Below, in pieces: positions 30,301 through 42,300 of a stretch of DNA of 64,000 nt (the first letter of the stretch is position 1; each line of letters begins with the position of its first letter). This stretch comes from Cheilinus undulatus. Taxonomy: Eukaryota > Chordata > Actinopteri > Labriformes > Labridae. The DNA lies in assembly GCF_018320785.1 (NCBI RefSeq), contig NC_054869.1, positions 33,086,289 to 33,150,288 on the forward strand, read 5' to 3'. The position numbers and the translations under genes are program-made. The notes beneath the pieces were generated by a model. That model was not told the DNA's origin and searched no databases. It worked only from the letters and a program-made list of their open reading frames with translations.

Positions 30301-33300
30301 CTAACCACTAGGACATCTTTGCCTACTAATTTCCTTTTGACAACCGAGCCAGTAAGTGTGGGATCGAATGGGTCTGCCAGATTCCATGTCTGCCATCAAA
30401 CAGATCCATCTTGTAAAGCTTCAATCTGAAACGTTATGCCTGGGCTGAGAATGACCAGACCAATAGCGTTATTGAGGTGAACAAGGTGGTAGCTATCGGC
30501 TTTGGTTTAGTCGTACAGCAAGCTGATAAAGAATGGCTGCAGGTTAGCTCAGATGTAGCTATAGTGGCAGTTTTATCAGAACTGAACATTTTAATCAAAA
30601 GAAGAGCAAATAACCCCATTGAAAGCTTTTATTGCTCTTCTTCTGACCGGCTCAGGCAGGAGTTTTACTCAGACTTTAGCAGACTTCTGCTAACATGTTT
30701 ATTGTGAATGCTCAAATAGCAGCAGCTATTAGCATATGATCATTTGTGTAGCCCTATATAGAGTTAGTCTGACTGTGTTAAGTTCTCAGAACAGTGAAAT
30801 TAACATGTTCATACACCTTTCGTTGTTAGAACAGCCAAATAACTGAACATGTTAATACAGCAACTTTTCATGAGATGTTGGTAATATTTTTCAAACTTTG
30901 GCAGAGCTGGTATCAAAAGAACATAATCAATATAACACTTGTTAAAATCAAAGTTAGGATAAATGGAGCCAAGAAATTCTTTCAGCAGAAAACATGAGAG
31001 ATCTGTACATTTGTGTGTGTTTTGCGGGCACTGAGGGGTTAGACATTGTAAAAACGTTTGTGTGGCTCTGGTCTAGACTGATGAAAAGGATGTAAAGCAG
31101 ATCAGTCACCATGCCGTCTCCTCTGGTTGGCTCAGGAGTGTGTGTCAGTGAGCGTGGAGGTGAACGAGGTAGACGGCTCACAGAGGTTGAAGTCGATTGC
31201 TTCCAGATGTGACCGTGGTGTGTATGCGTGCATGGGTGTGTCCAACTCGTACATGATGTGGGCAGCAGAACCTAAATACTCTTTGAAATATAGACTCTTT
31301 TTCTCTTCCCTCTCCCCAAGCAGGCACACCCGGTCATGATGCCACGTAAAGGATGTTACAGTCCCACTCCACGCCACAGGGGGGAGACAGAGGACTCAAA
31401 TCAGTACAATGTTTAGGTTCTGTTTCCTTTTCAGGAGGAGAAATGATCCGTTTAGTCTCCTGTTGTGTTGAGGATGCAGAAGTTGGTCAGGATGCTTGAT
31501 GAAGAGTTTAGGCCATAAAAGAGACATTAAAGTGTGTGTCAGTGTGTGAGGGGGGTTGGGAGGGTCAATCTGAATAGGAGAAAGGAACAGATGTCTTGAA
31601 ATGGTAGTCGAATAGCCCCCCAGCTAACCCCCCCTCTCACCACCACCTTTCCTTTCTCAGTTGCCAGCTGTCCCGTTCTCCAGCACACATTTTATTCTAC
31701 AAAGCAAAACATGGCATCTTTAACATCATACTTTTGATACTAACTAATTAAACATTATGTTTAACTGTCTCATGACTAAGTGAAGCTAAAATGTTGTGTC
31801 TTTATTTACTCCCTCACCCAAGATACTTTAAATAGTCTCTTTAAATTTCTGAAAAATTAATGGGCTTCAGAGTTAAATATTCATGAGCAGATTAGATAAG
31901 ATTAAGAGTAAGTGGATATTCAAAGATTGGATTTAAAGGGATTAAAACCTACTCATTTTCATTGTCTTTAAATATTGGTTTAGACTCTGTGTTTCACTTA
32001 GTGTGCATGCACAGAAGCGTTTTTGGCTGTTTTTGTCTCTCCTGGCTCCAGCGAAGACAATGAGTTGAAGTTGGCAAAAAGGCAGCCTATTCATCTAGAC
32101 TGAAAACAGCTCATCTTTATCTTACAAACAATATTATCAACGGAATTTGGTATAAATTGAGTGAACAAGACTATTCAGAGACTTCCTGAAAAAGCGTTTG
32201 ATTCCGAGACTGTCCGTTGTCATCCCTGAGCCAGTGAGTTTAAATCAATATTTCATTTCAGTAATTAACTATCCATATCTCTGAATAGGTTACTCCATGA
32301 TTTCCAGGATATTAAATTGATTTGATTTGATGTGTTTGTTTTATTTGTTTTAATGCCCTTATTATTTTGATGGCATTGGAAATTAGGGAAGCCTCAGTCT
32401 CCCTGTGAGAATAAATAAAGGCTTGAATAAATGAATGAATAGAATCCTATCCTATCCTATCCTGTCCTGTCCTGTCCTGTCCTGTCCTGTCCTGTCCTGT
32501 CCTTCTAGGCACGTTTAGGCCAAAAACTGAGGCTGAAGTAAAGTATTGATGTGGCAAGTAAGCTGGGTAACACTGGGCAGGAAGAAGGACTGACACAACC
32601 CAGGTAGTGCTCTGGATGTCTTTGCATATTACCAGGGTTATGGGAAAATAATCTGTAGAAAAAATAAAGTCCACACCTTTAGGGCAGTTTAAGGGGTAGA
32701 TGTAGCAAGTAAACAGAGCCTAGGGTACTTTCCGGGCAGGTAGAAGAGTTTCCACAAGCCCCTGGTCGTGCTGTGGATGTCCCAAGGGCCTGAAAACCAC
32801 CAGCAGTCTCAAGTAAAATTATCGGGTGTGAAAAGGCAGGACAAAAGAGATGCCTTCGAACATGACCGTTGCTGCCACTTTGGCTGCTTTCCCCCCCTCT
32901 AGCCCCTGATCGTAGATTGTCAGGTCCTGCTGTGAGTCCATACTGCCTTACATGCCTAAAACATATGCACAGGACTGTATATGTATCCAACTTTTTAATT
33001 AATATAAATAAATGTCTGAATGAACTTTAATAATTGCATCTCTACCTGCACTGTGTTTACACACATTAATTCTATGGCAGAAAAGGTAAATTACTTTTCA
33101 TACTTTGCCAAACATTTATGGTATTGCTAGCTCACTAACTTGGGTAATTTTGATTATGGCTAAATAATCAATTAATCAATTAATTAATCGATTAATGAAT
33201 CCATCAATCAATCAAAAGATACAATTTGTTAAAAGGATTAGTATGCCACTGGGGACATGTTCATCTGATTTATCCAGGATCTTATGCTTAGCTTAGATAA

Positions 33301-36300
33301 TTAGCTTATGGCTGAAGGTGTAATTAATGGACAAACAAGGCAATTCCAATCTATTATTGTAGGTACAAGTTATGTTTGGACTTTTGTGTCTTTGTTTGAT
33401 TGAACATTGGATAGAGTCAGAAACTGGGGAGAGGGAGAGGTGAATGACATGTAGGAAAAGAGCCGCAGGCCAGATTTAAACCAAGACCTCTTGCTTTGAA
33501 GACAATTGCCCTGATGTGGTGCACAGACACTAGGACTAGGCTACCAGCATCCCTGACCAATGTTTTTAAAAATTTGAATGTACTTTTCCTTTAGTTTCAA
33601 ATGAGGCTTTCACCAGGCCATAACCACCTGTGGACAGCCAACAGTCTGTCACTTAGAAAACAGCTTATAATATATTATAAAGAGGATCAGGATGAGGACA
33701 AAATTGTATGTGCAATGTTGTGATTTCTGTTCAATAAGTACAAAAATGTATTTACAGTAAGGATAATTTAAATGCACCATGACTCAGACACTAAACCGCC
33801 ACTGAGAAAATATGCTGCACTGAGCTGCAGAGGCAGAGGTCCAGACATCGTCTACTCAACCAGCAGGCAGCGCTCAGTGTCTTCCTCTCGGTCATTTAAA
33901 GTCATGGCTTTACAGGAAACGGCTCTCAAAAGGCCCCAGCAGTCCGCTCCATTGCCAGGACACACATAATTACACAAACACACAACTACAAACATAAAAC
34001 GTCAGCCATATGAGTCAAGTTCAGCAGAGTACCCATCATTCCCTGCAGCCAAACTTTAAAGAAGGATGCAGTGATGAGACACAATGGCACAGTTAGGCTG
34101 AAGAAGATGCCTTACATTTTTAACCAACCATGAAAAGACTCAGAGCAACACAATTCCTTTAGACGGTTTCACTGGTTAACATGTTTGTGTGAGATCATGT
34201 ATGAGGAGTATCCATGGTGACATGTTCTATTTTCTGCACAGTTCAGCGTGCAAAAGAGGCACAAAATATATTTCTCAGATAGAGGGGAACAAACTAGAAG
34301 TGCCGGTGAATAAGCAGCTATTCTTAAGAATTTATTGATTTTAATATTCAACACTTACTTACTGTTTGTCAGTATGAGTATCCTTACATAAAACACATTG
34401 GCAAACCTCTCCAAATATGCTTCTGTCAGTGGTGACTTTCCAGTCTAGGTAAGATAGCTTCACTTAACAGGCAATTCCACTGATTTATACATTGAATTCT
34501 GCCTATGTGAAAGCAAATTATACAAAGATATTTGTGTTTCCAAAAAGCTGAACAATGTTTGAGTGCCTTCTGGCTCATTGCAACTGTGAAATGTCTGCAG
34601 TTAACTCTCTTTGTGTCTTTGTACCTTTTCAATTTAATGAAGTAAAAATCTTAAATACAACATTCAGTTATAGAGTAAAGTAAGCAGATAAGTCAGCAAA
34701 CTGGCCAAAATGTCAGTCGTATCTTGAGTTCAAGTGGAAAACCGCTGATAAAACCTAAGACCTGAGTGCCCTGATAAAACCTGAAAATTGCTGGTCTTGT
34801 TTCAGACTGACTGCGATACATCAGTGAAGAGCGCTGACCTTTACTGATGACTCTCTGCCTCTCCCAGTTGTCCAGCTGACACTTTCACACCATTAAGCCT
34901 GATCACTTTATATAAATTGTTGGCTGCTCACCAGTAAGTGAGGCAAGGAAGGGCAAGAGGGAGATATGGTGTAGATAGGAGGGGTGATGGTGAGATAGAC
35001 CAAGAGAGGGGTGTAAAAACAACACAAATGCACCCCCCCCCCCAATCTTTTTTCTCCATGGAGATGCCAAAGGCCTGCATGCACTTGTCTCTTTTACATG
35101 CTAATCTGACAGCATGTAATTGGTCAGACAACAATAAAACTGCTTTAGTGAAGGACTCTCGGCGATAGGAGTCCTGTTCTAGCATCCGCCTATTCAGTGA
35201 CAATGGGCCCTTGAGGGAGCGTGGCTGTAACCTTGAATTGTATTATACACATGTAGCATCCCTGAATGTTCAGCATTCAGAAAACAAAAAGTGTAGGACA
35301 CAACTTTTCTCCAAACCAACAACGAAATAATCCAAGTCTAACTGACATATTTTCATGCCTCTCTACAGAGGAGATGAAACACACTCTTATTTCAGTAAAT
35401 TAACACTGTGTGAGTACAGTACAGTACAGTCTCAAAACATTTTAGCAAACTAGCCGAGGTGGAAAGAACACAAACTTTTGTCCTCAAGTTAAAGTACAAT
35501 TACTTGGTTAAATTCACTTTAAAAGTTAAATAACTGGCCAATAAATCAACTAAAGTAAAAGTAAAAAGTATTTTAGTCAACGTATACTTATAGTACTGAG
35601 TGCTTTTATTTACTGAGTAAAATATGATCTTTCCATATTGGCAGTACAACGTGAGAATATGACTCTCAAACACTGTTGTTCAGGTAAAGTTGCACCTCGA
35701 ATAAATAAAATAAAGTGAAATGCAGCAGCTGTTTTTGGATGCAATGTGGAATCCTTTTCTCACCATGAGCTTCTGACTGTCATGTGTAGTTAAAGCCAAA
35801 CAAACGGACAGTTTCATGCCACTGACAGAAAGATTGAACTTCTTCATTTTGACTTCAAGTTGGTTTTTGTACTTAGTACTCGATGCTTTTTAAAATGCAA
35901 TGAAGTACAATACTTCTCCCAAAATATACAGCACATCAGGGGCGGAGCCAGACGGGTTAAATATCAAGGGCTAAGCCCAAACAAAGGATCATCCAGGGAG
36001 TTGCTTCCCCAGACTCTCCCAAGAGCTGGTTGTCAGAAGCAGAATCAGAATCAGAATCTCTTTATTGTCCCGTGAAGGGAAATTAGTTTTGCAGCAGGGG
36101 CACACAAAAGACAAGGTACACAATGACAACATCAGAATTAAAAAACATAAAACAACACAATCTAAAAAACACCATACACATACACAAAATCACTAACTAA
36201 AGTTTAGTCCAGAGCTCATACCAAAAATGGAAAATGACTACCAAGTAATTGTCCGGCCAATCTGAGCAATTGGGGGAGAAGGGCCTTAGTAAGGGAGGGG

Positions 36301-39300
36301 ACCAGGAACCCAGAGGTCACCCTGACTGAGCTCCAGAGATCCTGTGTAGAGACGGGACAAAGTTCCAGAAGGACAACCATTGCTGAAGCCCTCTGTTGAT
36401 CTGGGCTTTATGGTGGATGTTTCAGTTTCTTTATGTGATGTTTCTGTTTTTTTTTTGTTTTCAATAAATTTGCAAAAAATTCTAAAATTTTCTTCAATTG
36501 TAGAATCAGGTTGCAATTTTACAAAATTGAAAGAGGGGGTTCTGACTACTTTCTGAATGCACTTTACTTAAGTAAAAGTAAAATACTGATTTAAAAAGTA
36601 CGGAAAAAGTACAAGTACACAAAAAGCTACTCAATTACAGTTAATTGAGTAAATGTAATGCGTGACTTTTCACCTCTACAAACTATATATGCTGATAAAC
36701 ACAGCAATTTTGAAAAAGTGATTAACTAGACCATGAGGTAATATTGTTTAGTCAACAGTTGTCTCAAAGCCAAGATTAAGACTAAAACCTCAAGAATTAT
36801 GCAGAATAACTCCAACAATGTGCCACAAGAAGATTTCAAAGCAACCTCTTAGTGTTTATGGCCAGAATATGATCATTGCGTGTGATCACAATAACAACTC
36901 TCTTTCTGTTAATTAGGAAAAAAAAAACAGTTATGAAATCTTAATTCTATTCATATGTTTCATTGGGCAACTGCTAAGACTCCTGATCCTTTTTTCAAAA
37001 GAACTAGTAATCCTGAACATATCGAGCCCAACGAGAAAGATTTTTCAAAGACTCTATCTGGGTCAGTCAGCCTCCAGTTACTTTGCAAAAGCCTCTTGAA
37101 ATCCAGAGTCAAGGCATGACGAGCGCTGCAGCGTCATGCAGAAAAACCAGGGAAGAAGATAAAGGAGGTGAGCTGCTGCAGGTACAAAACAAACAGAAAC
37201 ACTACACGCTCCACTGAAACACAGGTGGTACATGCATGTTTGCAGCATGATAGAATTATAAAGTAAGTGCATGTGTAGAGTATAAGCTCCTCAGGAACCT
37301 GAAGAACAAAGGCAGCGACTGTCACAGAGAAAAAAACTCCTCAAAGGAAACGTGTAGAGGCAGAAACACACTCAGCCTGTATGACATTCAGAAAAGTAGG
37401 CTACTGTGATGATTCTCAGACACCATGCTTAAACACAGCAGGATTACACAGAGGGGTCTCACGGTCTGTTGTAAATTTATTTTTTAGCCAAGCTGGAGGC
37501 CCAGCTCCTTGGATGGAACTACTGGCCTTTTGATTATTCATTCACTTTCTTTTATAGGAGACTGATCCTCTAAATACTGTGTGTCGATTTCATGACACTT
37601 TATAAAGATACACACCATCTCCAGAGCATTTACCTCCTTATCTTTTCCTACAAAGCCATCATCGACTGAAAAAAATCTACAAACATTTCACTAAGCATGA
37701 ATTAAACATACTAGACTAGCAATGTAACAGTTCTAAAAAATACCTTCTGGTTGGCCCTGTTGGAGTTAGCATTTAAGCACATTAACACAACACACACATA
37801 TTAACACTTAAGTACAACCTCAAAGAGCCTTCAGTACGGCTTTGAGTCTTTCAGCATACACAGACGCAACACCAGGGTTGCCAAGTCTGCTTCTTGTAAG
37901 TGTAAAGTTGCTAGCTAATGTCTTCAGTTGTGGCTTGCAGGTTTTTTGGCTTGTTCCTAAAGTGTAGTAGTTTATTTAAGCTTGCCTTGAACCCCTGGCT
38001 CTACCAGCTCTCAGTTTGTACTACTGCATGATTTGTCCACATTCCTGTTTTAGGGTTTTATCTACTTATTTGAAGAGTTGCTTCTTAGATCTTGTTTTCA
38101 TAGAACTGGTTGCTTGTTTCTCCCATGAGATCTTGCAAAACAAATACACAAAAGCACGTTTATAGCAGTTCAACAGCTATTTCAAAACTTATTTTCCCCC
38201 TGAAGTGCGTCAACTAAAAAACTTTTGACGCAGCAAAAGCTGCAGGCTGACTGTTGCAACATAGAAAGCTTAAACTAAAATGATACCAGCTGTTTGGAGT
38301 CACTTCCACCAATCCCAGCCAACAACTGATAAGCTTGATAAAGCTGAGCATGCCTGCATCATGAATATACAACAGAGAGCAGTGTGTTATTGACACAAAT
38401 GCATTGGAAAAAGTTAACTGACACACAGTGATAATGGAAATGTCTGTGTTAGTTTTTTTATAATCCTCACAAAGCCTCAATTTTGTTAATTTACCAATGT
38501 TTAAGAGTAGACAATGACTTTGTTCTTCAGGGCTTTTGTCATTTGTATTAAAATGTCTTTACTTCCTCTTAAATATGTACTTTGGCTGTAAGTTCATCCG
38601 TTATGCATATTGCAAACTGGTGCTGTGTTGTCAAACAAAACTACAAATCTTAACTTTCAACTGTAGTGAAGATTTGGGAATTAAAAAAAAATCCATCTGA
38701 ATTTTGGGGATTTCTGTACAAGATGCATAGAAGTTGATACACAAGACAGGTCACCTAGCTTCCAGGATGCTAAATATGCTATGAATCATGAAATAAGATA
38801 ATAATTCTACATTGAGAAACAAAAGAAACAAAAGACAAAACTGCTCATCAATTTAGCAAAGAGTTATTAAGATGAAGAACATTTGAGGAATCATATACCT
38901 TCCTTTTTCTCTCCTCTTACTACAACTTCTCTTTCTTCACTAAAGATGTAGCCACAGGGGGTTCAAACCCCACTTTCAGCACCCCACCCAACCCCCAAAA
39001 GTTACGCCTATTCCTGGTTCACACAGCTGGTCCTCAATGGGAGACGATGAGGCTCCCATCTGTGGCAGTGCTAGTGTGTGTTTGTTAGAGGAGTGAGGGG
39101 AGAGGCAGTAATGGAGGAAGAGTGAAGTGACAGCAGGAGACGAGAGTACAGTTTATCTGAACTGAAGTGGCACTCGTGGACCCCAATTTATGCAACTAAA
39201 CTTCTATTCACTGCTGAGATGTGACCACTGAGCTGATTCAGCTCAACAGCGATGATAATAGACCAAAAGAACAACAAAGTGTGACAATGCCGAGATAACA

Positions 39301-42300
39301 TTAAAAACTGTAGTCACTGTCTGATTATACATGCTTCATTAACTGTTCTTAAGTTGTGACTGAAACATTTGGGTTGCCAGGTTGTGATAAACTAACAGGC
39401 TACTGAGTAATTTACACTCAGGTCTTAGAGGTAAAAAGTTGACCATGAATCTGAAATAATAAATGTGATTTTATTCTTAACTTTGAAATATGAGTTGCAC
39501 AGGTATATAGGGTTTCAGCTGAGTCCCTGAGTGACAATTTGTACAATGCAGTCAGCAAAGAGGACAGCATGCAGTTTCTGTACTGTTATGCAGCTCTTTT
39601 AGTACAATCAGTTTTCAACAAGTGGAGTTTGCACTCCTGTGAGCCACCAGTAGGTAACTGAGGTCTCTGCCTACAGTGATAGTTGTGAAGTATGGATGGC
39701 TGGTGACTTTTCACTGAAATTGAGGATTCTTTCCAATCAAACATGCACTATAATAATAAATGATGAATGGGGTGAAGGTTTCTCTGTGTCAGTGTCCAGT
39801 GTAGCATGTCGTAATAGTGGCAGCTTCTTTCAAGTAAAAACAGAATATTTTAAACAGCTACAGTATATTACTCGCACCTTTAAGAAGAACACAGTCAACA
39901 TTTTTGGAAAAGAAAGGTATTAAAAGTGTGTTTTACACCAGATTTTAAGGCAATTAATAAATCCACTAAGTCTTCGACAGTGAATTTTTACATGCTGTGA
40001 CTAAATGACCTTTGTCAAGAACATCTGCATTTTTCCAGGAGGTCAGAGCCAATTAGATTAGAAGTTCTCAGAAGGCTTCTTGATCTGAATCACAAACAAC
40101 ACAGTCTGTTTTTAAATGCTGAGTGCAGAATGGAAAAACTCCAACAAGAAAGAAAACCTCTACAAGAACAGTTCAACTAGTGATTGATGAAAAAAGTACA
40201 TTTATACTTGAGGTAGAAGTTGAATCTTATAAGATATAACATACACAGTAAATGTATGCAGTATTTGTGACTGTGTTTACTGCACTCCAATGAAGAGATA
40301 CATATATACAGGGCACATGTCTTTCTGTTGCATCTATGTATTTCTGAATTTTAACACCAAAATCTAATGCCATCACTTGCTAAGGACCTCCTAGTGAAGT
40401 TGTTACTTTAACTGATGCTTAAACAGCCTTGTTCATTCACGACTATGTTGAAAAATCATCATCTAATCAGGTAGGATAGGTGTTTTTTTTTAATAGATTT
40501 TACTGGATTAAGTTCATGCTTTATTTGATCCCTCTGTACTTCATAGTATCAAGGTTGACGTTTCTCAGGTAAGTGTCAACTTTAAAAAAGACTTTAGATT
40601 TTTATCTGTAATTAATAAATCTTCAGTGCATATATGCCTACACACACAGAAAACCCCCACACAGGATTGTGGGTAGGTCAGATAGTGTCAGCAGCTCCGT
40701 CAGAGAAACACTGAGAATGGATGTTGCCTGGCAACATACTATCACAGCAAAAGGAAGTGACGCCATTGTTCAGGGTGAAGTGGAAGAAAGAGATGTGGAA
40801 AGAGGAAGGGGAGAAAAAATATTGATTTAAGATTTTTAACAGTTATGATTCTTTCAGCAGCTATGATCTCAGCATTAAGTCAGTCACAGCGTGAAACTTA
40901 ATCATTTTCTATTTCCAGCTCCCTTCTCCCTCCTCTTCAGCAGCATGGATGATCAAGAGTGAGTGTTTTTCTCAAAAATGACCAGCAGGGTCAGCTGTGG
41001 TAGAGTATGTGGGAGGGTGACTGGATAAAGCAGAATGCACAATGTGTAAAAACTGCATCATGATGTGAATACAGGGCATGAGTAAATGAATATCTATAGA
41101 GAACAGCTGTTTTGGCTATGATTTAGTGTCATTATCAGTATGTCTGCACAAACTGAGTATGCAGTATCTGAAAGCAACAAATCCTCCAATAACCATACTA
41201 ATCCAGGGTTTGCAGAAATCCACTCATGAGCTTGTGTGTGCACATGTAAAATAATTTCTACTGGATTTAGTCCAACTGTGAAATTCAGGCAAATCTGTTT
41301 GCAACATGACCAGCTTATATCTACCAGTGATGAGGGGGCGGATGGGGACAAAGATCACCTAAGAGGCAAAATACTGAACGAATATGACTGTGAATAATAA
41401 AATACTACACAGTGAAGAGATGTAAGGATAAAAGAGGGATACGGTAATAAGAAGATCACCTTGAATATACTTGTCACCTCCCTTGTGACTTTAGGCTTCA
41501 GCTACATCCAAACCTAGTCCGCATTTTTTTCTAACCTAATTTTTAAATGTAGGTTGGAGGTTGGAGCTTGGTTAATCTATTTTAAGTTAATGCATTATTC
41601 ATTCTAATGAACATGTTTTCAAAAAGACAAATATTTTCAAAAAAAATGTAAAAATATTCCAATAAGTTTCTATTGTATGCATGATGAGAACTTTAATTTT
41701 TGAGGTTAGATTTTCTGTAATAATCATAGATCAGGACTCTTGTTACACCGTAACTCCTATATCATTGTAGATTCAAATTTAAAATGTGAATAAAGGGTGG
41801 AGAATACTTTACATATGGCTGTTCAACTGCTCATTTATGCAAATATCTAATCAGCTGATCACATGACGGCCACCAAGACCAGACAGGTTTGAGCTGATAA
41901 AAAGGCAAAGATAATTCAAATGACCACTAATTAAAAGAGAGACATAAAGAAGAGGATCTCTGAGCGTACATCATATTGAAACTTGAATCAGATGGCATTC
42001 CCATCTTACAAAGAACAGGAAATTGGATCTGCAACTCATAAGGGCTCACCAAACTGGACAACAGAAAATTGGAAATCTGATAAGTTTTGATCACCACTGT
42101 AAGACTTGAGTGCTAGGGTTGGAATCTGGCGTTAACAACATGAAAGCCTGTCAGATCACCTGCAGCCACTTTAACCACATTTCTCTCCCATTCTGATACT
42201 TGGATTGAACTTCAGCAGATTGTCTTGACCATGTCTACATGCCTACAGTAAATATATAAACCCATGTACGAGCTGCTATGACTTAGGCTAGCACTAACTT

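Larger units (their letters stand above)
35454..36678. mobile_element. hAT-type non-autonomous transposon, interrupted by other elements
   Basis: The left end is ccgaggtggaaag; the right end in reverse complement is tagaggtgaaaag. The flanks are caaactag (35446-35453) and caaactat (36679-36686), an 8-bp duplication with one mismatch, as expected for hAT. Both halves are full of 'aagtaaaagtaaaa' and 'agtacaagtac' phrases typical of the fish GAGGTGGAAAGTA repeat. The interior 35937-36567 is foreign (a LINE 3' end and a Tc1 piece). No transposase is seen. Confidence 0.75.

Noticed and set aside
36286-36516. Minus-strand 76-aa open frame
   Set aside because: It is antisense to a plus-strand Tc1 transposase remnant.
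37627-37640. Alternative 14-nt SEPT5 micro-exon (GAAAAGATAAGGAG)
   Set aside because: It also restores the frame, but its acceptor lacks a pyrimidine tract and it is less well placed than 43120-43133.
38881-38930. A small SEPT5 exon ending GGAAG|gtatatg
   Set aside because: A frame-restoring 17-nt version exists, but the sequence before it is purine-rich and cannot serve as a good acceptor.
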